Shown here: positions 36,576 through 45,240 of the stretch, one piece after another
How the letters are laid out: each line of letters begins with the position of its first letter
How positions within the stretch are numbered: the first letter of the stretch is position 1
Assembly: GCF_007747995.1 (NCBI RefSeq)
Contig: NZ_CP036276.1
Coordinates: 626,001-690,000, forward strand
From: Symmachiella dynata
GTDB taxonomy: Bacteria > Planctomycetota > Planctomycetia > Planctomycetales > Planctomycetaceae
Direction of reading: 5' to 3'
Length of the DNA: 64,000 nucleotides
Position numbers and translations under genes: made by a program
Notes under the pieces: model-generated
What the model saw: the letters and a program-made list of their open reading frames with translations, nothing else
Told to the model about the DNA's origin: nothing
The model's database searches: none

Positions 36576-37715
36576 ATGTCCGGAAATACGCACGAATTAC
36601 TCATTCGCGCCGGGCGAGTTTATTGTGCGCAGAACCGTTTCGACGCAGCCGCAGCGGTCGCCGTTTCTAATGGGCGCATCACCGCCGTTGGTCCGCATCT
36701 CGCCGAAATTGTCGCTGACAGGGAGCTGAATTTTCCCGACGCGGTGCTGCTGCCGGGTTTGGTGGATTTGCACGCGCACCCCGCGATCACCGGGTCGAAG
36801 TACGGCATCCCTCCCGATACCGAACTACTCAACCGGGGCGTGACGACCGTTCTCTCGCAAGGGGACGCCGGTGGCAACAACTGGGAAGAGTATCGCCGCA
36901 CCACGCTGCTCCCCGCACGCACGCGGATTCGCATGGCACTCAATCTGTCTGCTCTGGGCGAATCGATGCCCGGCGGTTGCTTCGAGGATTTGGCCTGGGC
37001 CGATGTGGACCAATGCGTTGCGACGATTGAATCCAGCGGCGATGAAATCTGGGGAATCGCCGTGAACGTCAGCCGAATCGCTTGCGGCAAGACTGATCCC
37101 CGCGCGGTCATGGATCGGGCTTTGCAGGTCGCTGCACAAACCGAGCGGCCGATTTTGTACGGCATGCGCGATCCGCGCGATTGGCCACTGGAAGACCAAC
37201 TCTCACAGCTCCGCTCAGGGGACGTTGTGACCTATTGTTTCCGTGCGGAACCCAACGGGATCGTGCAAAACGGAGCGATTCCGGGTTGTCTCCGTGCCGC
37301 TCGTGAGCGGGGCGTCTTGTTCGATGTGGGGCATGGGATGGCGTCGTTTGATTTTTCGGTTGCTGAAACGGCCCTAGCTGCCGGATTTCCGCCGGATACG
37401 ATATCGTCGGACCAATACGCGCGGCACATTGGTTCAAAGCCGCCGCACGATTTGCTGCGGACGATGTCGAAACTGATCGCAGCTGGGATGCCCGAACCCG
37501 AGGCCTTTGCAGCTGTTACGTCGCGCCCCGCGGACATTTTGCGTCTCGGCGACGAAATCGGTCAGTTGACGCCCGGTGCTTGCGCGGATCTGAGCGTTAT
37601 CCAATTCAACGCCAATGCTGCTCCTTTGACCGATACACAAAGTGTCCCCCGTCCTGGCGGCTGCTGGGAGCCGCTGTTGACGATTCGAGCGGGGCAACAA
37701 ATCCTGCCGGCATAA
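36576..37715 (+). CDS. Amidohydrolase family protein (dihydroorotase/enamidase-like)
   Basis: A 379-residue metal-dependent hydrolase. It has the usual N-terminal beta sandwich (LLIRAGRVYCAQNRFDAAAA), then LPGLVDLHAHPAITG with the HxH metal motif, GVTTVLSQGDAGG, and late positions GVLFDVGHGMASFDFS (His) and DTISSDQYARHIG (Asp). It closes with LTPGACADLSVIQ. The layout is of the dihydroorotase/enamidase/deacetylase branch; the substrate cannot be read. No signal peptide is visible at this start, so a cytoplasmic location is likely. The ATG at 36576 has GGAGCG upstream; a further upstream ATG in frame (36534) is not supported. The neighbour on the other strand is the Hsp70 gene. Confidence 0.85.
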   Translation: MSGNTHELLIRAGRVYCAQNRFDAAAAVAVSNGRITAVGPHLAEIVADRELNFPDAVLLPGLVDLHAHPAITGSKYGIPPDTELLNRGVTTVLSQGDAGGNNWEEYRRTTLLPARTRIRMALNLSALGESMPGGCFEDLAWADVDQCVATIESSGDEIWGIAVNVSRIACGKTDPRAVMDRALQVAAQTERPILYGMRDPRDWPLEDQLSQLRSGDVVTYCFRAEPNGIVQNGAIPGCLRAARERGVLFDVGHGMASFDFSVAETALAAGFPPDTISSDQYARHIGSKPPHDLLRTMSKLIAAGMPEPEAFAAVTSRPADILRLGDEIGQLTPGACADLSVIQFNANAAPLTDTQSVPRPGGCWEPLLTIRAGQQILPA

Positions 37716-38036
37716 TCGCCACAAGCCTGCTGTATTTAGGGGCTGCCGTCCACATTGGCAGAATGTTACGAGCAAAAACCACCATTTCCCGCAGGCCGCT
37801 GTTTGCGTCTGCAGCGTTTTCAATTGGCTGCCAATTGTCTACCATGGGGGCGAGTCGCATGAAGATTGTCGACGGATGAGATCCGTCGTTTGCCCTCACC
37901 CCGGTTCTCTCCACAAGGGAGAGGGCGAACCTGTTTCGCGTTCGCTTCCGGGGACCATGCCGTCATTGGCCTGTAGCCGATTGGGTGCACAGATGCCGAT
38001 CCCACCTTTGCCGAATATCCAGGAGCAACTGCTGAG
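37716..38036. other. Gap between amidohydrolase and ligase genes
   Basis: No gene supported. At 37894-37926 there is a repeat-like stretch, CCCTCACCCC then GGGAGAGGG, which can fold into a short hairpin and resembles boilerplate sequence dispersed in many bacterial genomes. The rest is featureless. Confidence 0.5.
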
Positions 38037-39113
38037 ATGACTGAAGCCGAAGCCCGTGAACAACTTGACGCGCATGTTTGCGAAATCATCGAGTGGCACT
38101 TCAATCCCGAAACGGGCAGCCCGTTTTGGCTCGAAAAGGCCCAATCGTTCAACTTCGATCCCCGTAAAGACGTCAAGTGCTTCGACGACCTGAAGAAGTT
38201 TGAACACTTCGAGGACGAATGGCTCCGTGGCGGTCCGATTCGTCGCTGGGTTCCCAAGGCGTATGAAAACGAAAAGGTCTACGTTTTCGAAACCGGCGGA
38301 ACGACCGGAATCCCCAAATCGCGGGCTGTCGTCAACGACCATTGGATCGATTACGAAAACTTCAGCGACACGCTCCCGGACGAACATTTTCCCAAAGGGG
38401 GCAACTGGTTGATGCTCGGCCCCTCCGGTCCGCGCCGACTGCGGCTGGCCGTGGAACACCTTTGCCAACATCGTGGCGGCATCTGCTTCTGTGTCGACCT
38501 CGACCCGCGGTGGGTGGTCAAACTGATCAAGCGTGGCAACATGGCCGAGATGGAAGCGTATCGCGATCACGTGATCGATCAAGCAGTAACGGTCCTCTCT
38601 GCCGGGCACGACATCAAATGCATGTTCACCACGCCCAAATTGCTCGAAGCATTGGCCATGCGATTGATGGAAGATGGCACCAGCATCAAAGAGCAGGGGA
38701 TCACCGGAATCTTCTCCGGCGGCACCGAATTCACGCCGCAATGGTATCGCTTTGCCATGGAAGAATTGATCGAAGGGGTCTACATGACCCCCACCTACGG
38801 CAACACGCTGATGGGCCTAGCTTGCAGCAAGCCGTTTGACCCGGCCGATGAATACAAAATCAGCTACCACGCCCCGCAACCGCGAGCGGTGATCGAAGTC
38901 GTCGATTTCGATGACTACAACAAACTCGTCGGCTACGGCGAAACGGGCCGTGTGAAATTGACGACGCTCACCAAGGAGCTATTCGTCCCGGGATTCATGG
39001 AACGGGATGAGGGCGAACGCGAAAAGCCGTGCGAACCCTACCCCTGGGACGGCGTAAGCGGCGTCCGCCCCTACCACGAATTCGCCACCACAACGACGGT
39101 CGGCGTGTATTAG
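38037..39113 (+). CDS. PaaK/LuxE-like AMP-forming ligase
   Basis: A 358-residue adenylate-forming enzyme of the phenylacetate-CoA ligase/LuxE type. The nucleotide-binding loop reads FETGGTTGIPKSRAV (around residue 85), with later elements MFTTPKLLEALAM, GIFSGGTEFTPQWYRFA and TPTYGNTLMGLA. The C-terminal small domain is short, as in LuxE-like proteins rather than full PaaK (about 430 residues). It would activate a carboxylic acid as acyl-AMP and pass it to CoA or a protein thiol. The next gene, 105 bases downstream on the same strand, encodes an acyl-CoA/aldehyde dehydrogenase, so the pair may convert a carboxylic acid to an aldehyde. The substrate is unknown. Confidence 0.78.
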   Translation: MTEAEAREQLDAHVCEIIEWHFNPETGSPFWLEKAQSFNFDPRKDVKCFDDLKKFEHFEDEWLRGGPIRRWVPKAYENEKVYVFETGGTTGIPKSRAVVNDHWIDYENFSDTLPDEHFPKGGNWLMLGPSGPRRLRLAVEHLCQHRGGICFCVDLDPRWVVKLIKRGNMAEMEAYRDHVIDQAVTVLSAGHDIKCMFTTPKLLEALAMRLMEDGTSIKEQGITGIFSGGTEFTPQWYRFAMEELIEGVYMTPTYGNTLMGLACSKPFDPADEYKISYHAPQPRAVIEVVDFDDYNKLVGYGETGRVKLTTLTKELFVPGFMERDEGEREKPCEPYPWDGVSGVRPYHEFATTTTVGVY

Positions 39114-39218
39114 ACCCTGGACGTCGGTTGCGTTTTGCGTGACGTCATTGCCCGCTGCTCATTCATGTCATGCACAGCATGACCTACAAAATACAGACAT
39201 CCCACGAAGGAACTACTG

Positions 39219-40655
39219 ATGGTTGAAATTCCCGTTTTGCGCTGGGGCAAGCCTTACGAAAGCCTCGAAAAGGACGAAGTTGTGCACTTTGAGACGGGCG
39301 AAACGCTCGCGCAGGTGCATCAGGCCAACGGGGGGATGATTCAGATGGATATGCGTAAAGCCCAACGGGCGCGCGATATCCTTCGTGAATTCTCGATCGA
39401 CGATTTGATTGACAAAGTCGGTAAAGCGGCCGATTTGTATGCCGAAGGCACCTTGCCTATCGGCGACGGCCAACAGACGCCGGCCGACTTTTGCAAAATG
39501 CAATCAGCGACCACCGGCCTGCCGGAGCACATGTGCGCCGGCAACATGAAGAAAAACCAGTTCGTCCTCAAGAACATGCGGGAAATCCTCGACGCCCTCA
39601 CGCGTGGCTTGCCGCTCGACATCCTGGCCAAAGGCTATGGCATGGAGGATCGCGGCGTGATGGTCAGCTATCAGGCCAACGCTCCGGTGCTCGGTCTGGT
39701 ATTGCCGTCCAACTCGCCCGGTGTGCATACGTTGTGGATGCCCGTCATTCCGCTGCAAATGGGATTGGTCCTCAAACCGGGACCGCAAGAACCGTGGACA
39801 CCTTATCGCATGGCGGAGGCATTTTTCGCCGCCGGTATTCCTCGCGAAGTGATCTCCATCTATCCCGGCGGCGCCGATTGTGGGGCGGCTGTGTTGGCCA
39901 GTTGTGAGCGGGCGATGATCTTCGGCGGACTGCCGACGGTCGAACGCTATCACGGCGACCCCCGCGTGCAACCGCACGGTCCCGGCTTTAGTAAAATTAT
40001 CCTGGGCGACGACAAAGTCGACGACTGGGAAAAGTACCTCGACTTGATGGTCGACAGCGTGCTGGTGAACAGTGGACGTAGCTGCATTAGTTGTTCGGGC
40101 ATTTGGGTGTCGCGACACGGCAAGGAAATCGCCGATGCCCTCGCACAGCGTCTCGGCCCGGTTGCCCCGCTGCCTGCGACACACCCGGAATCCCCGCTGG
40201 CTGCCTTTACCGTCCCCGGCATGGCCGAAGCGATCTCGAATCAGATCGACCAAGGGATCAAAGATCCCAGTGTGACCGAGGTCACTGCCAAGTACCGCGA
40301 TGGCGAACGGTTGGTGAAGAACGAACGTTGCGACTTCCTACGACCGACTGTGCTGCACTGCACGAATTCGGAGACCGAGATTTCCAAAGCGGAATATATG
40401 TTCCCGTTTGTGACGGTCGTCGATTGTCCCGAAGACCAAATGCTCAAACGGATGGGCCAGACGCTGGTCTGCTCGGCGATCACCGAAAACGAAAAACTGC
40501 AACAGCAACTGCTGGATGCCACGTTCATCGACCGGTTGAACATTGGCGAAGTGAAGACGATCGCCCTGAACTGGCTGCAACCGCACGAAGGGAACATCAT
40601 CGATTTCCTCTTCCGTGCCCGAGCCTTCCAAAACAGCCCGCCGCCGGCGCATTAG
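39219..40655 (+). CDS. Aldehyde dehydrogenase / acyl-CoA reductase (LuxC-like)
   Basis: A 478-residue protein of the aldehyde dehydrogenase superfamily. It shows the substrate/cofactor region SYQANAPVLGLVLPSNSPGVH, GLVLKPGPQEPWTPYRMAEA and IYPGGADCGAAVLAS, and the catalytic cysteine region VNSGRSCISCSGIWVSRHG. The early region lacks the usual GxGxxG NAD site of classical ALDH and reads like acyl-CoA reductases of the LuxC branch. It probably reduces an acyl thioester to an aldehyde, with the upstream ligase supplying the thioester. The start ATG 39219 follows GAAGGAA at good distance. Downstream are repeat family D copies. Confidence 0.8.
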   Translation: MVEIPVLRWGKPYESLEKDEVVHFETGETLAQVHQANGGMIQMDMRKAQRARDILREFSIDDLIDKVGKAADLYAEGTLPIGDGQQTPADFCKMQSATTGLPEHMCAGNMKKNQFVLKNMREILDALTRGLPLDILAKGYGMEDRGVMVSYQANAPVLGLVLPSNSPGVHTLWMPVIPLQMGLVLKPGPQEPWTPYRMAEAFFAAGIPREVISIYPGGADCGAAVLASCERAMIFGGLPTVERYHGDPRVQPHGPGFSKIILGDDKVDDWEKYLDLMVDSVLVNSGRSCISCSGIWVSRHGKEIADALAQRLGPVAPLPATHPESPLAAFTVPGMAEAISNQIDQGIKDPSVTEVTAKYRDGERLVKNERCDFLRPTVLHCTNSETEISKAEYMFPFVTVVDCPEDQMLKRMGQTLVCSAITENEKLQQQLLDATFIDRLNIGEVKTIALNWLQPHEGNIIDFLFRARAFQNSPPPAH

Positions 40656-40664
40656 TGACGGGTT

Positions 40665-40843
40665 GATCACCACGGAGTCACGGAGGACACGGAGTTCCTG
40701 CAAACTCGTTCCCAAGCTCCGGCTTGGGAACGTCCGTTTGCGAGGATCTGCTTCGCGCGGGCCGATGGAGACTCTAATATCCCAATTGAAAAACTCGAAG
40801 CAGAGCTTCGAGAAATTGGGTTCCCAAATAGAAATTGGGAACC
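40665..40843. repeat. Dispersed boilerplate and palindromic repeats, family D
   Basis: Between the LuxC-like gene and the next small gene: 40670-40694 contains CACGGAGTCACGGAGGACAC; 40707-40732 holds the palindrome GTTCCCAAGCTCCGGCTTGG with its mirror; 40793-40843 holds ACTCGAAGCAGAGCTTCGAG followed by TTGGGTTCCCAAATAG. A close relative of the last block is at 46876-46928. These resemble repeats scattered in planctomycete and cyanobacterial intergenic DNA. Confidence 0.75.
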
Positions 40844-40863
40844 CGGGGAGTTGGGCGAAGACG

Positions 40864-41202
40864 ATGGTAAAAAAGAAACCGAAATCGTTGGCCATTTGGT
40901 TTCTGGGGATATTGCTTGCGTTGTCGTTCTCGTATGTGCTGTCCTTCGGTCCCGCAGCTTGGCTGGCACATGCGGGTTATGTATCTGACGAAACCATGCT
41001 TCGGGGATACGGGCCAATTCTACGCACGGCAGCAAATCGCCGCGGCTCAATAGAATCGGTCACATTGTGGTACGCGGGCCTGACCGCTCTGGAACGTGAA
41101 AAACCACGATTAACGATCCGCTCCTTCGAGATAGAGTCTGGGAAAGCAGTCGACGTCTATTTGCGTTGGGATGGCGGACCGAGTCTCGAGAATCGGTGGT
41201 AA
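40864..41202 (+). CDS. Small membrane-anchored hypothetical protein (112 aa)
   Basis: A 112-residue protein with one N-terminal membrane helix (KSLAIWFLGILLALSFSYVL, residues about 7-27) and a short soluble part ending KAVDVYLRWDGG. It was placed at ATG 40864 because the longer open frame upstream (from 40615) runs through repeat family D, which has no protein sense. No ribosome binding site stands out. No family recognised. Confidence 0.5.
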   Translation: MVKKKPKSLAIWFLGILLALSFSYVLSFGPAAWLAHAGYVSDETMLRGYGPILRTAANRRGSIESVTLWYAGLTALEREKPRLTIRSFEIESGKAVDVYLRWDGGPSLENRW

Positions 41203-41315
41203 TTGTGGACCTTCGGTCTTATCTCCAACCAGCTGTTGCACACCGGGATCAGACCGCCTGTGGACTGCTCGCTGACGTTTTCCGTCCAGGAGATTCTCTA
41301 AGCCATTCGCGCTCG

Positions 41316-42071
41316 TCAGGGATCCCGAGTTTGGGCGGCTATGAACGCCGGACCGTCATGGACCGTCGGCGGGTCGATGCGAATTGTCGTCGTAACGCCC
41401 GTCTTTTTTGCTTCCAACTCGTCAATCCGCTGAGACACATCGCCCAGCAGGCTGCCGTAGCAGGTCCCACAGAATGACATAGGCTGAAACGTGTCTTCGG
41501 CGTGTTTGGCGAAGAAAATTGCAGAATCGTACGCTCCACATTTTTCGCTAACCAACGATGCGGTGAGGCAGGTCGCATGCGAATGGTCTGGATTTGCGAA
41601 CCAGAGTGCGGCCACACAGAGGAGTAACGCCGTTTTTTGCCGGCGCTTGGCCAGCACCCGCGCGCGTCTGAAAATTTGGTGCAGCTTCCGGTGCGGGTCA
41701 TTGGTGACCACCAGTATCAGACCGAGCGTCGTTAACATCAGCCCCAGGCAATGCTCCTCGGGATGCGCGAATGCGACGTCTAGTATTGATGGTCCCCACC
41801 GCCGCAATTCGAACAAGGCCCAGATTGCCAAAATGGCCGAACCGGTCAGACGGCCTAGGGTTCTCAGCGGATCGGTGCGAAATACAAAAAATAGCACCAC
41901 CGCCGCAATGAGGAACCACGATTGCCAAAAAACAATTCGCGACAGTTCGTACAGTGCGGCGATGATCCCATTCGCGAAACCGGCAAGAACCAGCAACCAG
42001 CCGATGGTGCGGAGAATGCGCGGACCGAATGATTCATTTTCTGAGACCAGCAGGTGCGAGGGAGCACTCAT
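41316..42071 (-). CDS. Multi-spanning membrane protein, hypothetical
   Basis: A 251-residue protein with about five hydrophobic segments: IGWLLVLAGFANGIIAAL, SWFLIAAVVLFFVF, SAILAIWALFELR, LGLMLTTLGLILVV and TALLLCVAALWFA. The hydrophilic C-terminus (about residues 170-251) has several cysteines (SEKCGA, FCGTCYGS) that could bind a metal or form disulfides. The gene is next to an LRR lipoprotein gene on the same strand, 27 bases away, so they may be cotranscribed. No family recognised. Confidence 0.65.
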   Translation of the reverse strand: MSAPSHLLVSENESFGPRILRTIGWLLVLAGFANGIIAALYELSRIVFWQSWFLIAAVVLFFVFRTDPLRTLGRLTGSAILAIWALFELRRWGPSILDVAFAHPEEHCLGLMLTTLGLILVVTNDPHRKLHQIFRRARVLAKRRQKTALLLCVAALWFANPDHSHATCLTASLVSEKCGAYDSAIFFAKHAEDTFQPMSFCGTCYGSLLGDVSQRIDELEAKKTGVTTTIRIDPPTVHDGPAFIAAQTRDP

Positions 42072-42098
42072 GGATTCAGTCCGCCGGTGACTGCGCTT

Positions 42099-42800
42099 TT
42101 AGTCTTGTTTGACGTAACACCCAGGGATGGCGGATTGAAATTCTAAAGCTGCTGTTTCTGTCACTTGCGTGCCGGTAACAACCACTTGTTTGAGTGTTTT
42201 GATATCCTTCAGGGTGTCCAGCCCCTCATTGGTAATTTGTGTCCCGGAAAGGTCGAGTCCTTTGAGTCGGCGCAGGTCGACAAGTTTTTTAAGCCCTTCA
42301 TTTGTGATTTTTGTGCCGGAAAGGTCGAGAAAAGATAATCGAGGGAAAACGCCGATTCCTTCCAAGCCCGCATCGGAAACCTGTGTTTTGGCAAGTAGGA
42401 GATGACGTAGGGACGTGATCTCCTTTAACTGATCCAAACCAATGTCTGTGACTGCTGTATTGGAGAGGTCCAGTTTCGCGAGAGCCTGCAGTCCGACGAG
42501 GTGCTTCAATCCGGTGTCTGTGACTTGAGTGCCATTGAGCAGAAGGCGTTCCAATTCGGGAAGCGACTTCAAGTCTTCCAGATCGGTATCCGTAATTTCC
42601 AGGTCCTCTAAACGAAGCTGCCTATGGTGACCGTTGTAATGTCCTCCGGCCTCTTTGAATTTAGCGACAGCTTCACTTTTCAAGGTTTGGGCCTGCAGTG
42701 CGGCTGGGTCCGGTGGTGGTGGCGTATCTTTCGATTCGTCTCCCCCACCACAGCCAATCAGTAATAACACGGTCAGCAGCCAGCAACATCGACCATTCAT
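42099..42800 (-). CDS. Leucine-rich-repeat lipoprotein
   Basis: A 233-residue protein. The N-terminus is a lipoprotein signal (LLTVLLLIGCGGG, lipobox LIGC). From about residue 70 it has a series of 24-residue leucine-rich repeats of the planctomycete/RNase-inhibitor-like type: LEDLKSLPELERLLLNGTQV, LKHLVGLQALAKLDLSNTAV, GLDQLKEITSLRHLLLAKTQ, LKKLVDLRRLKGLDLSGTQI and so on. It should lie outside the cytoplasm and mediate protein-protein contact. Its neighbour on the same strand, 27 bases downstream, is the multi-spanning membrane protein. Family members are abundant in planctomycetes and none of the ligands is known. Confidence 0.85.
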   Translation of the reverse strand: MNGRCCWLLTVLLLIGCGGGDESKDTPPPPDPAALQAQTLKSEAVAKFKEAGGHYNGHHRQLRLEDLEITDTDLEDLKSLPELERLLLNGTQVTDTGLKHLVGLQALAKLDLSNTAVTDIGLDQLKEITSLRHLLLAKTQVSDAGLEGIGVFPRLSFLDLSGTKITNEGLKKLVDLRRLKGLDLSGTQITNEGLDTLKDIKTLKQVVVTGTQVTETAALEFQSAIPGCYVKQD

Positions 42801-42838
42801 CTATGCGTTACTCCCTAGAGTCAGATTTTCAAGGTTTT

Positions 42839-42900
42839 ATGAATTATGACACGGATCTAAGTGATGAACAATGGTATCTGCCCAGCCGTCTCTGCAGGGA
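42839..42900 (+). pseudogene. IS5-type transposase N-terminal remnant
   Basis: A frame reading MNYDTDLSDEQWYLPSRLCR matches the start of IS5-family transposases (pattern DLSDEQW followed by xLxPLLP). It ends after about 20 codons by loss of homology, with no further transposase domains or terminal inverted repeats recognised. It is a short fossil of an insertion. It lies between the LRR lipoprotein gene and the two-domain protein. Confidence 0.6.
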
Positions 42901-43076
42901 GGGTTCGCTACAAAGGCTCCGCAGGACGATAGTCGCCCCCCCGCTGGACCGCATGCTTCCCAAGCACCTGTTCGAGGCTCGTTTCTATCATACGTGCGTT
43001 TCGCAGCAGTGTTTGATAAATTTAGTCTCCCACGAGTGACGCGCCCCGCCTCAAATTTCGTCCTAGGAGCCTCCCC

Positions 43077-44810
43077 ATGCGAATCGCTCACACAGTGTCG
43101 CTTTGTCTCGTTGTTGTTGTGGTCACCGCGACTCCGCTGTCTGCACAACTCGTGCAGCGGAAGCAGGATTTTTCCCGCGATCCGGGGTGGGATCATTTCC
43201 AGAATCGGATTGTCGGCACCGAAATGCCCCTCGTCGTCCAGGACTTTGGCTGGCGGGAGACAAATTTTACTGAGAGCGGTCCGGGAGAGATTGGAGGGCG
43301 GGTTGAGAATTCGCGGCGACAGGCCTATTACGCGATTCCGCTCGGCAAGCCGCTCAGCTTTGATGATCACCTTTCTGCTTCAGGCAAATTGACGATCAAG
43401 CACATCGGCCTGCGCGGTGTGGGGTATATCGGATTTTTCAATTCGCAGCGACACACCTGGCGGGTTTGGTCGTCGATGGCGTTTCGCATTTGGGAAGAGG
43501 ACAACCTGGGTCAAATCATGTTTGACTGGATGTCCAGCGATTGGCAGGCGCGGGGGGCGGAAACAGCCATTTTGCTTGCTGCCGATGGCAAAGTGCATAC
43601 TTGGAGTTTTGAATACGATCCGGACGCCAAAGACGATCCGGTTTGGCGCGACGAAGCTTTGAAAAAACTCATCACGTCCGAAACAGGCAACGGACGTCCC
43701 TATGAATTGCAAGGTGAGGAGCATCTGCTCACGCGGCTCAAAGCCTTGGAGCCCGACGTGACCGCCAAACAACTGCGGGAACGGCTGTTGAAACTTCGCG
43801 ATCAAGGGCTGGTGGAATATTTTCATCGCCACAATCAACACCGTTGGTGGAAGCGGCCCGAAGCGGGGCAGGGGCATGGCCGCATCACATTGACGTTTGA
43901 TGACGAGACCCCGTATGTCATCTGGTTTGACGAGACGATCCGCCAAGCACCGGTCAGCTTTGATCGTTTTGGCTTGTTCAACATTGCCCGATTTGGCCAG
44001 CACATGGAATTGTATCTCGGCGATCTGACAATCAACGGAGAGAAAATCGAACTGTCGCAAGACCCGCATTGGGAAGGGCACAACAACGAGTCAAAATATG
44101 TGGAACCGAATTTTCACGGCATGCATAGCTATGGCTGGAGTCAAACCCATTGGGCGGGCCAAAAACCGGGCGAGATCGGCGGGCTGTTTTGGCGGACGGA
44201 ACCACACGATCCACTGTTTTCGTATTACGCAGACGATGTCGGAGAATTGACGTTGGATGATCCGATTTCATTTTCAGGCACGATCTGTTTCGCCGACGGC
44301 ATGACGGATGCAGCCGCGTATTTCGGCTACTTCAATCGCGACGACCACATGACGGAATTCGAGCGTGATGACACTGAAGCCGACAAGCTGCGAACCAACC
44401 GGCTCGGTTTTTATATCGCTGACCGCACCGCGGTGGGGTATAACCTCAAACCGACCGTTTCGACCACCGATGGACAAAGGGCCGAAGCGGATTGCGGTGT
44501 GTTTACCCCGGATCGGAAGCAGCACCGGTTCACGTTCGACTATGACCCCCACGCCAATGAGGGCATCGGCCGCATGACCGTCAGTTTGGACGGCGTTCAG
44601 CAGACATTCGATTTGACGCCGCGGATGCGAAAATCCGGTGCTAAGCTGAATCGTTTTGGACTGGCCAACATTCGTTCCGGAGGACATTCGGTCGAGTTCT
44701 ATCTCGACGACCTGACCTACACCGCACGCCGCTCGCGCGCTGTCAAGTTCATTCCTCAGACACGGGTCAAGGTTCCCTATCCCCACGAACAAGCGGGCCG
44801 ACGGTATTAG
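43077..44810 (+). CDS. Exported two-domain beta-rich protein (LamG/concanavalin-like)
   Basis: A 577-residue protein with a signal peptide (AHTVSLCLVVVVVTATPLSAQ) and two related halves. The first has KQDFSRDPGWDHFQ, DFGWRETNFTESGPGEIGG and FGLFNIARFGQHMELYLGDL. The second has LSQDPHWEGHN, SYGWSQTHWAGQKPGEIGGL and RFGLANIRSGGHSVEFYLDD, so the protein is a tandem duplication of one domain of about 270 residues. Both halves resemble lectin-like (concanavalin/LamG) jelly rolls, but no catalytic residue set is obvious. It likely binds or cleaves a polysaccharide outside the cytoplasm. The ATG at 43077 has AGGAG upstream. Planctomycete relatives may be annotated DUF1583. Confidence 0.72.
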   Translation: MRIAHTVSLCLVVVVVTATPLSAQLVQRKQDFSRDPGWDHFQNRIVGTEMPLVVQDFGWRETNFTESGPGEIGGRVENSRRQAYYAIPLGKPLSFDDHLSASGKLTIKHIGLRGVGYIGFFNSQRHTWRVWSSMAFRIWEEDNLGQIMFDWMSSDWQARGAETAILLAADGKVHTWSFEYDPDAKDDPVWRDEALKKLITSETGNGRPYELQGEEHLLTRLKALEPDVTAKQLRERLLKLRDQGLVEYFHRHNQHRWWKRPEAGQGHGRITLTFDDETPYVIWFDETIRQAPVSFDRFGLFNIARFGQHMELYLGDLTINGEKIELSQDPHWEGHNNESKYVEPNFHGMHSYGWSQTHWAGQKPGEIGGLFWRTEPHDPLFSYYADDVGELTLDDPISFSGTICFADGMTDAAAYFGYFNRDDHMTEFERDDTEADKLRTNRLGFYIADRTAVGYNLKPTVSTTDGQRAEADCGVFTPDRKQHRFTFDYDPHANEGIGRMTVSLDGVQQTFDLTPRMRKSGAKLNRFGLANIRSGGHSVEFYLDDLTYTARRSRAVKFIPQTRVKVPYPHEQAGRRY

Positions 44811-45240
44811 GGAATTCTGCGGACAAGGCGAACGCTTCTTTGGAGCCCCGCCGGACCTGTTCTGAATCTGGTTTGGGTGAACAGGGGAAATCCGTTGACA
44901 AGTTTTAAAAAAAACTTGCTGCAAAAACCTGGTGTTAGTCACCAAATGGTCACTGGGAAATGTTGTCTAAATGCAACAATTCGCTAAGACTAATTTTGGA
45001 AACACTGAATAACTGAGCAAACTAGGTTTCGTGGGGTATTTCCAATTGACGTTGGTCTGGTAGCGCGCATATTGTCATAGAGAGAGAGATTCATTTTCAA
45101 CGTCGAGACAATAAACAGTTTTAACGATCTGTTGAAAAAAGGACTCATAAAGCGAAGCGGTGTCGGCAGGTGATTGCGGCCAATTCAATCACCAAGCTTG
45201 CGTTCCTACTCCATGATGTACTTACTTAGAGAATTTTCCG
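44811..45240. other. Leader region of the PEP-CTERM gene
   Basis: About 430 bases without a coding frame. It probably contains the promoter of the PEP-CTERM gene; no sigma-54 (GG-N10-GC) or clear sigma-70 pair was found. Short AT-rich blocks occur near 44960-45010. No repeat recognised. Confidence 0.4.

Noticed and set aside
40615-40863. Upstream extension of the 112-aa membrane protein
   Set aside because: Reads through the end of the LuxC-like gene and repeat family D; residues have no protein-like character.
45150-45240. Possible sigma-54 promoter before the PEP-CTERM gene
   Set aside because: The GG and GC elements are 9, not 10, bases apart and the flanking consensus is poor.
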